Origin: Rhynchonema sp. JSB1_4
Lineage: Eukaryota > Nematoda > Chromadorea > Monhysterida > Xyalidae
Assembly (NCBI GenBank): GCA_030248065.1
Contig: JASAMV010004502.1
Coordinates: 1-64,000 of the forward strand
Direction of reading: 5' to 3'
Length of the DNA stretch: 64,000 nt
Shown here: positions 11,126 to 33,100 of the stretch, one piece after another
How positions within the stretch are numbered: position 1 is the first letter of the stretch
Layout of the letters: each line of letters begins with the position of its first letter
The notes under the pieces: generated by a model
The model's input: only the letters and a program-made list of their open reading frames with translations
What the model was told of the DNA's origin: nothing
Databases searched by the model: none
Program-made: the position numbers and the translations under genes

Positions 11126-14100
11126 GTCTCGCAATGTTGCCAAATAAGTGCTCACCACGGCTTTACTGTATGCTGCCGCGGGTGACAATAATTCGTCGGA
11201 ACACTTCCAAACAAACACCTCGTGGCGTGAACACTGATCATTATTCTTGTGTTGCTTTGAACTTCGGATTCGCCCTCGGGTCTACATTTTGGTATCGATA
11301 CATACATACGTACTTTCTGTAGTTGTTGCTTTACCGTTTCGTCGGTATATCTCGGGGGAACAATCGCAGCTCATCTGATTTTTTGAGGATCTGCTATATT
11401 GTTGCAGTGATTGTCAAGGGTGTTGTTCGCGATCAGCCGTGTAATTTTTCGGCTCCCTGTTCTTGATTTGTGTATGCAGTGCACATTTCAGTACAAGCAG
11501 CTATACTTTGACATTTGTATACAAGAACTATTTCTTGGCTTCGCGCTGCCAAATAAGCTAGGGCAGGTGGCCCAGCAGGTGTTGGGCTTTTTGGTGTGCC
11601 ACGGTGGCATTATGTTTCGAGTGTGCTGCCATGCTCAACAAATGCCAGATAACCCATCTATTGAGCGTAAGTGGCCATTGTTAGTCAATGAATACACAAT
11701 TATACGCAGTCTGGAAACGTAGCCTGCTGTTATTACGTGGTCGATCATATTGACAATGCTGGGTATGGTCTTCGAATGTCACTATGTACATACATGTACT
11801 TGCATCTCGTACTTTTGTGCATAAAATGTCGTTGGTACGGGACAGGACACGAATATCCGGAAGCCTTCAACACGACGGATTTATTGATTTTATTTACACA
11901 CTTCGGCTCAGATTACTGCGGCCGGTTGCAGGTCGCTAGCGTTGCTTTTTCGGATATTCCGTAGCGGCGGATCATGAGGTAGGAAGTGTTTCCCAACATT
12001 CCGTAATACCGTCGTGTTGTTCGTGTGGGTGTTCAGAGTACACAGAGTTCCTGTCCTTTGCAAGGCTTCCCGTTGTCCAGCTGGCATAATGATTCGAGCT
12101 CTCGCTTTCTTCAGCAATGTTCAAATTCATTAGTTTGGCCACGACAGAACCGAAAATGAGAATTTCGGAAAAACTTTACTTGTTATTTTGAAATTACGTT
12201 GCTGACTGACATTATGCCATCTAATTTTGCACCGAGTCACGACTTCATCATCTGCAAAAGCAAATTTAGTTCGTCTGATCCCAAAGTTTTTTCAAACGAC
12301 AAAAGCGACGACATTTGCAACGTACATAAGAGGTACATGTCCCACGAGTGTGTGAAAAAATGCCATTTTGCACGAAACAGTCGTGTGCCCATATCATCAG
12401 CTCCCATGTGTTTAGCAATGTTGCAAGTTTGAGACTTGGTTTCCCAGCTATAGGTACTGTATGATATGTATTTGGGTGTCGTTTAGTTTTTGAGCATTGT
12501 CCCTGCTATGAGAGACAGTCGGCCACGTTTTGAGCCCTGTTCGACTTCATTCATATACCAGTTAATTATTGTGTTTCGCACGAAAACATACCTACAGCTG
12601 CACTCTGGGTCCAATTTCTGAAGCCTCACGAATATTTTCTCAGCACCACGGTATGCGCTGCAGCGCAATAACCTTGTGCAGTGCATGATAAACAAAGTGG
12701 CTGATGGAAGACTTCACTGTGTTGCCAATACTGTTTATCTATACCGTACAATGCTGCAATGACGCATGCATACAGTATGTATACAAACATAATCCACCGA
12801 AACACCAAGTTTGGCTGCTAATAATGAAAGAGAAGCGTTTGTCGAAGCAACATGAGACTACAATTTCATTAACATTGATGAAATGAAGCCTCAAGTCTTG
12901 CCAAAACGGCATATGGCTCGGTAACGAACGTAACATCCACGGTGTAATGTACCTATAACCTATGTATCATGCATCTGTGCTCTGCAAGCACATTGAACCC
13001 ATTTTTTCCATAACTTGCTTTTAGCGCTTCTACCCCAGCTTTTATTTCGCCTGCCGTTTCCGCCCAACTACTGTAGTTTCTCCCCACCATCCTCTGCGCA
13101 GTCAACTCGTCGTCCTGGGGCGAATGCATTAAGTTTATCCAGTCCCTTTTGCCTCTCAGCAGACCACCCAACTGGACGCAGTAATTACATTCGATGATGC
13201 GGACCAGACAGCTCCTCGTCACACCTCACATCTACATAGATGCATAACACGCAATTTCTAATTTTTTTTGAAAGAACGTGTTCTGGAGAGCAGGTTGATG
13301 CCCCTGTCCCATTCGTTGCTCATCCACAAATGGCCGGCGTCTCGTCCCAAAATTTATGCGATTGACAGTTTTGCCAGTAAACTAGGAAGGCGTACAGTCC
13401 GCTCTCTATAATTATAGTAAATTGACTGCGACATGGCGTTTTGTTCGACACATACTGTATGATTCATCATACATAAACTACCTCATGTTTTGCAAGCGTG
13501 CTTTAGTACGATGCGTTCACTGCTTGTTCTGAAAGTGAAGAAACACGATTTATGAATAACAAATGTGAATATTGTTTCTGTTTCGTGCCTGTAAGTGCGC
13601 AATCCACGCACGCCGCAGTGCATCTTTCGTGACAATGGCTGTGCGCTTTTGTGTTCACCTCTTTTGTGTGGGATGCTGGTCTCATTTTCATGGTTAGGGA
13701 TGCCTCAGATTTTGTTACATAGAGGGGTTTCAGCACTTAATCATTCGGAAGGCGAAGTCTTTCACCATGCAGGATTGTAGAAATGTTCACCATCATTATA
13801 GGGAGATTCACCGTATGTAGGCTCACTATAGAGGGAACAGACTGTTGTACCGTGAACAGGTTGGTTAAAGGTACTGTACCATGTGTATGTGCGTTCACCC
13901 CTCGAGCCCAGAAATATCTGATCATGCGCCAGGCCAGACTTCAAAGAACAAAGTCACAAAACACAATGCTAGTTTATTCAACAAATGGCCTGGCACTGCT
14001 TTATGATGTGTTTTATTCGAAAGACGAAATGCTCGAAATGACAAAACGAGATGTTTTTGTATTTTTCAGGTGCAAGTCTGCTTTTAGGGAGCTGAGTAAA

Positions 14101-17100
14101 TATTTTGTTCCATCGTGTTACCCCACGCATCTGGTCACGTGTACCTATACACTAGTGGGTGTGTGGCTTTTGCTTTTACCGATTATTTCTGAGTCGCTGG
14201 GTGGTCACCCGCGAGTCCAGTCTGAGCCACCAAGACGCTGTTTTTTTCTGCCACCCTCTCGTCATGATACCATAATCACCGGAGACTGGTTTTAGGGCTG
14301 TTTTTGCCATGAAATGAAAGCCCTGATATCTGACAACTCAATTTCACATGCTTGTCTGCTCCATTTTTGAAATGCAGCTGGTTGTGTTCTAGCTTGGTGC
14401 AAGACGAAGGTATAGAATAATAAGACCAAGTAAGCACGGTAACAAAGTCCAGGATGCGGCTAGTCGAGCTGTGGTACTTCAGTTTCTGTTCTGCTAACCA
14501 TGACTTCGGCACGTTTTTGTGGGACTATCATTGCACGTTCATCCATTTACATTGCAGCCATAGTACATGAGACTAGAGGACCCGAACAATGGATCATCAG
14601 GTGCGGTTAGGTATGTACTATGTACGAGATGCATCATGACAAGGCAGACGAAAAATTCGTCTGGCAGTCTTTTTCGAAGAGTGCTCTTTTCGCGAAGAAT
14701 GCTCGCGTATGGTTCTGCTTCAGGCCTTGATTGAATGAGATCTTGTGAGGAGCCGTATCACAACAAATTTCTTGCGAAAGTCGATGTGTTAGGAACCACT
14801 TATGTATGTAGACAAACTACATAACTCTGGTGCGAATGGGAAAAACCACTCCTCAGGACTCACGTTGGTATGGACATTTGAGAACGATGCCGATCTGCAT
14901 ATGTTAGTTACAGTATTAGTAGCTTGAGGCATTCATTGGATCAAATTTCGTGGTGACTCTTTTTGTACACTTATTTTAGGTACCAGGTTTAGAATAGTTT
15001 TTTCATTCACCGCAGAGCAGACAGGCTGTCGTTCTGCTTTATTAATATACCCCCTGTCTTGCAATTTTCTACCATGGTCTGCCGAAGGATTTTCGTTTTT
15101 TGTTCGCTGTTGGGTTACTGTAAGGGAGAGAAATCAGAATGACCGCGAGCAAAAATAGAGTCTGGACAGCTTTAAAAACCGATGGATAACTTTAAAAACA
15201 GTGCAATTCATTCTTTTACTCTTCATATAGAACGTAACATTCGAAAACAAACAAACATGGAAATGGATTGCCTATTGCAAACTTAAATTGTAATTGGCCG
15301 GTAGATTACGGTAGAATTAACAGCAGTGAGGGTAATGCGCAGTGGAGCTGGAGTATTTACTGTTCGTTGCCACAGTTGCGGGTCAAGTATCAAGACGACA
15401 ACCAATGGCTTAGGTGCTTGCGGTGTCAATAGTTGTTTTTATGACTGGCTTGTTGTTGGTGTAAGCGAGCTTAAGCACCGGTTTTGTGTGCTAATCTTGA
15501 TAATGTTTTCCAGCTCAAAATCTCCCTCTGTCTGAGACGAATACGCTGACTCATGAAGATTTCTGATCACTTCTTTGTATCTTGACAAGTATTGAATGAT
15601 GTGATCTGATATGCGGCTCTCTGTTCATCCGAGGCTTTGCTGCACGGAATGCGTGATGAGCTTTCTAGATATACGGTTGGTCCTGAGCCCCGCCCAACAC
15701 AATAACTATATGCAAAAAAGTTGTTGTCGTGTTTCGGAACACGCAATGAAATGAAATATAGTGCACCAAATGGGTCCCGATCATGTACCACAAAATCTCA
15801 GCAAGGAAGTTCGGAACTTTTTGAGCTGAACCATGAGCCATGGTAAGGTAAACAATGAATCTTCGCGGACAATTAAAACTCGCACAGTAGCTCATCAATT
15901 AAGAGTGCCGACCCAGCTCTGTGACCAGCTAACCGAATGATTAATGATTGTTGCAATCGCTATTGATGCCGAGCAAGTTACAAGTTTGTTGTTTTGGCCC
16001 GCGTTCTTTGTTGCTGATGTTCGGATTTCAGTTATCCGACAGGCACTAATCGATCTGATGTGTTTTGGGCATTTGCATACTCACGGATGTGTTTTCAAAG
16101 AGGAATGACCTGTTCCTAACAGACCGGCAATTCTAGGAAAAAGTGAAGCGCGGCGCGCGGCACGCGGGAAAACAGGAAAGAAGAAAAGACGGGGGGGGGG
16201 CCCCCTATGTATGTAGCTTGATGTAATGCACGAGTCAGTCATTCGGTGCTTTAGCACTGATGAGGACCTGACTTACCTTCTGAGGAACCATTGTTCATGT
16301 GTAAATGACCAAATTGCAAAATGTACCTATTTTTGTCCCTATTTGGATCCAAAGTTGGCTGTTCGTAACCCGTCTCGTGTCAGATCCGTTTGTTCTTATC
16401 CACTGGTTTCCAAATTACATCATAATCAAGACGATAAAAATTTGAGGACGCCTGTCAAACATTGAAGCGCCGTGAAGAAAAAAGGAACTTCCAGAAACGT
16501 GCGGTTTGTTTGCAGTATCTGCCTTGTTGCTGTAAATGTCTATTCACTTTGTTCGAATCATGGATTCACAAGGGTATTTTACCACGCAGGTACATACAAT
16601 AGGTACATACACATGCTTACAATCATGTTTTATGCACTTTTACCGGGAGAATCACGCATGCATGGTGGTGGAGTAGGAGTGGTGGTCGGCATGGTATGCC
16701 TACTCACGCTAGTACACACGAGCTGAATAAATTTAACCCCCATGCCCACCAGCTGAATGATTACAAACGTCTGTGGGCAGACCGATTTTCTGGCCCATTT
16801 CCCAGTTTGTTGCAAGATTGCACGCATGAACGCCGAAACGCGGAAGATTAGCGCTGAGGTCGTTGACAAGTATGAACACACTTTTTGCAAGCCACTGTTT
16901 GAAGTGGTGTGAGAGTTCCAGGTCGCTTTTACGCATGTAAACATGTTGGTCCCAACAAGTTTTTTTGCATACGATCCTCTTCAGTTGAGAAAACGTCTCA
17001 AATGACCTATCTATATTCAATGACCTTTCTTTTAAACGTTAATGATGTGAATTAAAAAATTTCCAAAGCATGTGTTCTGTCCGGGTACTTTATACAAAAA

Positions 17101-17264
17101 CAAAACTGTACTACCTTACACCAGAGGTGAATGAATTCCAATTTCATAGGCAGTAAACGGAAAACGCCGGTTTTCCTAAAGCTATCAGAGCTATTGTACG
17201 TACGTTCATCTGTTGCGTCCAAGCATATACCCATCCTTGTTACACGGTAAGTACTGTATATTAG
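11126..17264. other. Six-kilobase gene-free stretch
   Basis: Several open frames of 60-170 codons exist (for example 13783-14295 plus and 13222-12953 minus), but none has a recognisable domain, a convincing exon structure or a partner exon. A homopolymer junction of nine G and five C lies near 16192-16205. I see no RNA gene. Part may be upstream sequence of the insulin receptor gene. Confidence 0.35.
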
Positions 17265-17457
17265 TGTATAGTCTAATCACGAGCTCACGAGACGCCCTTT
17301 TACGGTTCCAGGTGTTTCGAAACATTTCGAAAACAAAAGAAAGAGAAATGGTTCGCGCTTATGCATAGTTGATTTCTCTTTCCTTTGTTTTCAAAAAGTT
17401 TTGAAACACATACATAGAACCGTAAGTCGTCTCATGAGCTGGTGGCTGGACTACATA
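17265..17457. mobile_element. Fold-back MITE, AGCTCATGAGAC family
   Basis: The arms are inverted copies over about 80 bases: the left arm reads GTATAGTC..ATCACGAGCTCACGAGACG and continues to ACGGTTC, GTGTTTCGAAAC and AAAGAAAGAGAAAT; the right arm is the reverse, ending CTCATGAGCTGGTGGCTGGA. The same ends occur at 21188-21405, and a lone end lies near 28419. Confidence 0.72.
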
Positions 17458-18939
17458 CATATATGCATTGTAGTACATGCATAGTAGCTGCCCACGTTCG
17501 GCACAAAATAAAATCTTGCTCAACAGTGCGTGAAAGACTTTTCCGTTGGCAGAAGGTGCTTTGCTGTGTGCGTAAATGTTTCTGGTGCCAGCTTGATGTG
17601 CAGTGCACGTAGATGAGATGATAGCAAGCTTCATGATCGGTTCGGTCCGGTTTCAATTGCCAAATGTTTTCGTTTGGTGCCCCTGCATGGTGCACTTTGC
17701 CTCTACTATATTATCACACTTGTGTTTGCGCGCGTACCGAGTCAACGTCTGGTACCACCCGTATTATGATGTGTTCAGACCTTTGATTGTATGCGTTTTC
17801 TGTTCTTTTGCAGCGCTGGTGGCATTTTCAGCTGAGATAGTTAGGCATCAAGCTGACGTTGTGTACTGATTTTTAAGAAAGTGAAAAATGCACATTCAGT
17901 TGCATAGTCATAAACGGCGGTTGCATACCAACTTGTAGCTCGTGGTACCGTACATGTATAAGATTTGCCGTCGTAATATGCCAAGAACTTGTGCTTGATC
18001 AATAAAAAGTCTATTTCCTACACGACCGTGCTGGAACAAGTTATTGAAAACTGATGTCATAACTTTGTAAGACCGCTACAATTCAAACATAGACTGCTTT
18101 TTCTCATCATGCATTTTACTAGCACAGTATTTTCAATTGTGCAAAGATTTATATGTTTTCCATTAATAATTTTATTATACTTGCTTTTTTGTCGTCATAT
18201 GCACGCAAATGCCAATGTAGCAAAATCACAACGGAAAGACCTGTGGCGAAGCCAACCGTTTTGATATTTACTGAAGTGCTGACTTACCTACATAGGGACC
18301 GTTGCCTGTGTATATTGCGTCAGTTTTTGTTCCGAATTTAATTAACTTTTATCAAAAGTTCCATGTTCCAAACCAAGTTTCTGCAACCATCAGAAGGAAA
18401 ACAAATATTATTCGTTTACAATGGATGCGCAGCTGATATTCCATGCATCAATGGCAAAAGGTTCAATATGAAACCTCCGACGGTGACAATCATATTTCGG
18501 TCATCGCTACTGTCATACCTGTTCGTCCTCTCAAATGGACGTCGGTCGATGCGATGTCTGTCCACGGACGTTCATTTGCCCGTGCCCGTCTACAAAGGTG
18601 ATGTTTCATGTACTGTCTTTACCCCCGTTCCTATGCACCTGTCCCTTAGGTAGAGCAAACCTTGTACAACCAAGCACGCATGTTTTTGGGTAAAAACCTG
18701 ACAGTACAGGTTTGTGTATATAAGTAGTGTGTGACTATCAGGCTAACGGGTAACATGATTTGACTTGATTTTATTCGTGTTTACCCTGGACATGCAATCA
18801 CTCAGCAATGTGTTCGCGATACCAAAGGTGCAAGCGCCAGATGGAACTGTACAAAAGAGTTTAAACAGAGAAATATGTGCATAGAAATTACAAATTTAGA
18901 AAATTGTGCGTATCATGCATGAAGTACATAATCTTATAA
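17458..18939. other. Upstream region of the insulin receptor gene
   Basis: It should contain the promoter and the signal-peptide exon of the receptor. The best candidate is 18153-18216: an ATG opens a hydrophobic start (FIILAFLSSYA) and a GTAGCA donor leaves a phase that would fit an acceptor in the first placed exon. This is an inference and the acceptor is weak. No TATA box can be assigned. Confidence 0.25.
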
Positions 18940-27576
<8,637 letters not shown>

Positions 27577-28244
27577 TTATTCATTCGTTATTGTTGTTGT
27601 TGTTATGTTTTTTATAACGTGTTCGATAGTTACCGTAGATATGTATTTGCATTGATCTGGTCTCAGACGATACTCTCCAGTCAGTCCATGCTTGTCGATC
27701 TGTTTCTTGTGCTAATAACATCGCTTTGCTGACATTGTTTTTGCTGCATATCAAAACTTGTTTTGCGTTTTATGTATATGCATGCTATGACAGAGTTCTA
27801 GATTTATTTCTTTTCATTCGTTTAAATTTTGTATACATGACATGTCAGTCTGACCACGTCAGACAGTTCATATTTTGGTATCGGGTCCCGTCGCTTCCAC
27901 GAAAGTCAGAATCAGAGGACTTATGTATCTTGCTCGTGATGACTACTTGATGGTGTTTTGCTGTTCCACAGTTTTGTTTGATACACTAGGAAGGTCACTG
28001 AATCATCTGTTATGTTTCAACGTATGTGTTTTGTGTTTCTGTCACTTCTTGCCCGTTGATTGTGATATCTATTTTTATTGTTTTTGTCGAAATGCCGCGT
28101 CCTCGTCGTATTGCCTAACGGGTTCAGAGTCATTTTTTACAAAATTAATTCAGTACACTTTTATGGCGTTATAATACTTAAATTATTCATGTTCCCTCTT
28201 CTCTCTGTTGTGTACAGTCTCTTGGTTCACTAACTTTTGTTTTA
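27577..28244. other. 3' flank of the insulin receptor gene
   Basis: Probably 3' UTR at the start (GTTATTGTTGTTGTTGTTATG just after the stop). No AATAAA is seen close to the stop; ATTAAT-like sequence near 28143 is a weak alternative. No gene is recognised. Confidence 0.35.
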
Positions 28245-28733
28245 GGCTGCTTTCACAATACATGCGGGTTGTGGGTTGCGGGTAAGATCGGCCCGCAACC
28301 TGCACGTTGCATTGTGAAAGCACAAAGTGCGGGTTGCGGGCAAAGTTACTTTCACAATTCTGTGTGTGGGTGGCCATTTCGACCTTGAATCTGGCCCAGC
28401 AAGCTTTAAAAAAAGTAGTCTCATGAGCTCGTGGTTGGACTATACCCACTTACATACGACATAGTCGGCATGCATGCGCATGCAAGCGCATGCGCGTTTG
28501 GATCTGGGGACCCAGGCTTGTGGCGCAGACCCTGTACCTGGTTCCCCTGGGTCCCCCGGGTCCGTGGCGTCCACAGGTCGAAATGGCCTGTGGGTTTAAG
28601 GTTGCGGGTCAGATCGCTCGTTTTTACGAAGAACTTCTGCCCCGCATTTTGCATTGTGAAAGCTGGTGCGTGTACAGTGCGTCAGCGCCCGCATTTCCTT
28701 GGCCCCCAACCCGCATGCATTGTGAAAGCAGCC
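28245..28733. mobile_element. MITE with GGCTGCTTTCACAAT ends
   Basis: The left end GGCTGCTTTCACAATACATG and the reversed right end GGCTGCTTTCACAATGCATG continue into CGGGTTG. The flanking triplets are TTA and TGA, an imperfect form of the 3-bp duplication seen at 6697. Blocks of GCGGGTTGCGGG recur inside in both orientations. A lone AGCTCATGAGAC-family end near 28419-28450 looks nested inside it. Open frames across it are not genes. Confidence 0.75.
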
Positions 28734-29250
28734 TGAACAACTGTTCTGTTTTCTGTCAAATTATATTTTTGACGTGAGTGTATGTGAAAGCAAATATAGC
28801 ACGGCTGTGCGGGTGCATTGTCTTGGGTGGCTTTTACAAAACAGCTTTGATGAACTGGTTTTGATTTTTGAACCTGTGGCTTTCAAATATAAAAACCCAT
28901 TTTGTGATTTGTGTTTAGGTATCGGGCATGGTGTACAACGATCAATTTTTCATCTTTTCTTGTCATGAATTAGACATTTCAGTTCCTTTCTTATTGTCCA
29001 CTGTCCAATTATGTTATGGTGTTAAATTCAGTATGTATTTGTATGTTTTCTTTTTATTGGCCCTGTGTGCCGTCCGTTACCGTTTGCTTTAAACAATGAG
29101 CCCTAAAAATTTGTTTAACGAACTTTTTAGCAAAGATTCATTGCTTACAATAAAAATCACTCGTCCGCAGGTTTTAGGCAGTTTGTAACGCTTTCAGATC
29201 CTTGCGAACCATGAAGAAAATATTGATGGACAATCCATATAATGTTCTTT

Positions 29251-29388
29251 GGCTAATAGTTTTGTCGTCAAATCAGCTCGTCAAACAAAGTCGTCGAACA
29301 CATGAGCCCCAAATGAGCGCGAAAACTAATACATGACGTGTTCGACGACTTTGCTTGAAGAGATGATTTGACCACATTACTATAAGCC
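29251..29388. mobile_element. GGCTTATAG MITE, copy with perfect 8-bp duplication
   Basis: The left end GGCTAATAGTTTTGTCGTCA and the reversed right end GGCTTATAGTAATGTGGTCA are inverted repeats. TGTTCTTT stands on both sides (29243-29250, 29389-29396). The 138-bp length and 8-bp duplication indicate a hAT-mobilised element. Relatives lie at 43961-44096, 52706-52867 and 60287-60407. Confidence 0.88.
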
Positions 29389-30153
29389 TGTTCTTTGCGC
29401 TGTTACGGCCTCAATATACGGTACACGCTGATTCGACCTGTTATACTGGGCTGGGTATCATGGACTAGAGGTACACTTACAGATAACGACAAAGTAACAA
29501 AGCTTATATCCATTTTTGAACGAACGTTCTTCGCCCTGGCTTACGTAGCGGTAACAAAATTAAATTTATTAAACTCCATTACTCTGCTCAGCAATATTGA
29601 AGTGCACTGGAATCGTGTGTGTGAATGAGTGAAATTATTTCCAAACATAAGACGAACAAAAAAAGCAAGTGGTTATGTGGCAGAAAGGAAAAAGTCGGCC
29701 AAATAAGTACAGACTGATGTCTCACTCACTGTATATACAGATTGACTTGTTTTACTTTACTTTACATACCTTACATTCATGAAGAAAAAGTGAATGTGTG
29801 TGTTGCCAGTTATGTAGAATTTTGCACAGCAGTTAACATTTACAGCAATACGGTCTTTTATTTCTTAATGTAGGTAAAAGTCCTGTGATGCACTGGATAG
29901 CACTGCTGGTGCAGACCAGTATGATGTTGTCGTGTTTTATGAAAACGCCTGATTTAACAAAATGCAATTTTGATGAAAATGCCTGATTTAACAATATTAT
30001 GAACGTATACCACAGTTTTGCAAATTGAAAAGTTAGGTTTGAAAAAAACCGCATTTGTTTGCTGGCGTTCCTGTCGCAACTGACCATCTTTTTTCATCTT
30101 TTGATTCAATTAAAAAACTGAACAAATCAATAAACCAAGATTATTTGAACGAA
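29389..30153. other. Upstream region of the IP3 receptor gene
   Basis: No coding exon is recognised. It contains a short TTTAC-repeat tract near 29750-29770 and a direct repeat of AAAAYGCCTGATTTAACAA about 35 bases apart near 29940-29990. It presumably includes the promoter and 5' UTR, but no element can be assigned. Confidence 0.3.
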
Positions 30154-33100
30154 ATGAACACTCCGATGGCTTCAAACATCCAGGACACAGTACAGATCGG
30201 TAACCACGTGTGCTTCTACGACGACGAACGAATGGGGTACATCATGAACTATGTTTGCAGGTATAGACATGTAGTTTAGTTCTTCAGTTATATTTAGCAA
30301 TTTTAAATGCTTTCGTCCTCAGCAACACTTTCAACGAGCTGGTGGTCGCGCCCGAGCAGCACAAGGAGTTCCCAATGATTCCCAATATTCATGGTTAAAT
30401 TGCTTTCATGCGGCCTCTTTTGTCCATTCAAACTCGTTGAACTGACAAAATTTACAGCCATCCAATTCGAGATCTGTGTGCCGCGTCGCTACAAATGTAG
30501 CAAGGAGGCGAAGAAGCTGCGTTTTCAGGCAACTGAAGACCCTCAAGATGCCAATCTCCAGACACGATACCAAGTGGCGCTGAAGGTGTGCTTTCATACA
30601 AGGCTGTCCACAGATCATTTTACGTTGACTGGCCCCTGAGGCCAGCGGTTTGGTGATGTGATTGTACCATCGTTAACAGCTGTTTCCTAATTTTGACCGC
30701 GTTAAAGCTGCTATTCCCAGAGCAAACAGCTCCTGCGCTGGTCGAAATCATGTTGTGTTCGACTGTTTCGAAATCATGGAGTGAGTCGAAATATCTGAAA
30801 GAAAGTTACGTGGGTGCAAGTCACCGATAACGATGCTAAATGCCATTCTCTGGCTCGTTACGAGCCCCACCGATATGGGACCAAGGTGATGATGTTTCGC
30901 ACAGATGATGGACGCCGAAAACGGTGACAACGAAGTGGAACATCAGCGACAACTTGGTCGATCGGTGGTCTACGGTCAGATCGTGCAATTGCGTCACGTG
31001 ATGAGCAACAAGTTTGTGCATGCAAATCCATCGCGCACCTCACTGACGGAGGCCGGAAATGTAAAGGTGAACGTTCAGCCCTTGAGGTCTGCAGAAGCAG
31101 ATCAAAACCACCCGGGCACCTGATCTGAAGTGAAGTTGCTGCTGCTGTTTTCACAGATCAACGGTGCAACAGACCAAATATGTATCTGCGACAAAAAAAC
31201 CATACCAGTGCACTATACATAACATTGTATATATATGTATGTATGTATCCCACACAGCGATGTTTTCAGATTGAATTGCGCCAAGATTCTGCCAAAAGTG
31301 CCTACTTCCGAGTGCACCCGTTCTCTAAGGTCAAGTCTGAGGGCGAGGCGATCAGCTACGGCGATCCGTTGGTGTTTGAGAGTGTGAAGTCACCGGATCA
31401 ATACATCCATTGCAGTCGATTCACACTCGGCGCGACCACGGTCTGCTCGGATTGGTGCGTGTGAAACATCAGTTTGACTATTGGTGTTGCTTTCCATCTG
31501 TTGCGTTCCACTGACGAGGCATGGCACCTGTGCAGAAACTTGTTGAAACGGCATCCGCCCCTTTTGTCTTCATAACCTCTCCAGAATGCCAGTACCGGTG
31601 TGCCCTTGTTCACAGCAAACACACACTATCTGAAATCGGTTTATTCCAGCAACGAAGTGAATTTATCAGTACGACAAAGTGGTTTCACCGTGACGCCTTC
31701 TTATCGTCCGCATGTTCCAAACCGAAAGGACACTGAAACGGCGTCACAAATTTGCGTGGGTGCCGTTTTCTTACTTACATTAAGCCTTTTAGAAATGTAA
31801 CAATTGACATTGCCCGATTCTTCAAGGCTGGTTCATTCATTCGACTGTTTCATCGCGAGTCCGAGTCTTACGTGAGCGCTCGAGGCTTGGATCACAACGT
31901 TGGAACCAATGGTAGAAAATGTTTTTGGAATAATTATTTTTGAGCGACTCATCGTTAATATCTTATTGCAGTCCATCTATACAAACGACCAATCGACAAA
32001 ACGAATGCGGCCACAATCCTGCCGTCAACGTCAGCCATCCATTACTGGCAGTTGGAGAAGGAAAGTGGAATATTGGATTGTGAGTCGAGGAGAGTTGTCC
32101 TTTGGGTCCATGGGTGCGGGTTGACGGTTCTCCAGGCGTTCAAACTTACGTTTGACCTTGATTCAGGCAGTTCTGGATTTAACCTGTGCTGAGATGAGAG
32201 AAAGAAATGAGTGCAATTCTACTTAGAACAAGCATGTCACAGCCAAAGCTAAATGATGTTAGAACTCTACCAATCAGATCCAGAAGTCGAAGCGAGCTGC
32301 CTCAGGGTCTCGTCCTTGAACTTCCCACCATCAAACTTCCTCAGGGACTCCATCAAATGATCAAATCCCAACAAAATATCGGTTGATACGCATCACAACA
32401 ACCATCCAGGTGAAAAGGTACGTTGGGACGAAAAGATCAAACTGCGTCACGCGGTCAGTCGCCAATACCTGTGTGCCAGCAACAATCTGGTGTCATTGGC
32501 CACCGCAACGACGCCTGAAGAGGACATGCACTTCTACTTGTCGCCTGTTGTCAAGGTTGGTTGAAATTGGTACTTAGAGTTGGTGTCCTGTTTGCAGAAA
32601 CGGACGGGGCACCAGAGCATGGTCAGTGCAAATGTAAGATTAGGTACCTACCAGCTTACATGTACCTTGCAGTATGTATACACTACCTATGTATTTATGC
32701 AGCGTGGCGACTTCGCTTCATCGGATACCGCCGTCCGATTGCAACACTGCGAAACGGGCAAATGGCTGAGGGCTTTCGGTAAATCAATGCACAATCAGAT
32801 TTGTGCTGTGTTTGTGCCATGTTCATTATACTCTACATCTATTTTGTGGCCAGAGACTTCGTATGAATTCGATTTAACGAAGTTATTAACGATTTCGTTC
32901 TAAAACGATAAACAGTAGTGCATGTAGGGTCAGTTCCACCGCAGGTGATCCGACAGAAGCCGAATCGGTTGACCATTTTGCAGCAGATGTTTTAGACCCG
33001 ACAATCGAAGAGCATTTCGACAGAACCAAGGGAAGTGGAAGTCACACGTCCCCGTTCGATGCCAACATTCAGTTCGTTCCACTCCGAAAGTCAGCTAAGA

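Noticed and set aside
10124..11322. Open frames rich in Lys-Pro-Arg or Phe-Arg-Gly
   Set aside because: They are translations of the CCCCGAAAA array and its inverted copy; present on both strands and in several frames.
12953..13222. 89-codon open frame, minus strand, with protein-like composition
   Set aside because: No recognisable family and no neighbouring exon could be joined in phase; kept only as a remote possibility.
13783..14295. 170-codon open frame, plus strand
   Set aside because: No domain, no partner exon, composition like surrounding non-coding DNA.
28431..28777. Open frames of 95-101 codons in GC-rich sequence
   Set aside because: They lie mostly inside the MITE at 28245-28733 and reflect its G-rich words.
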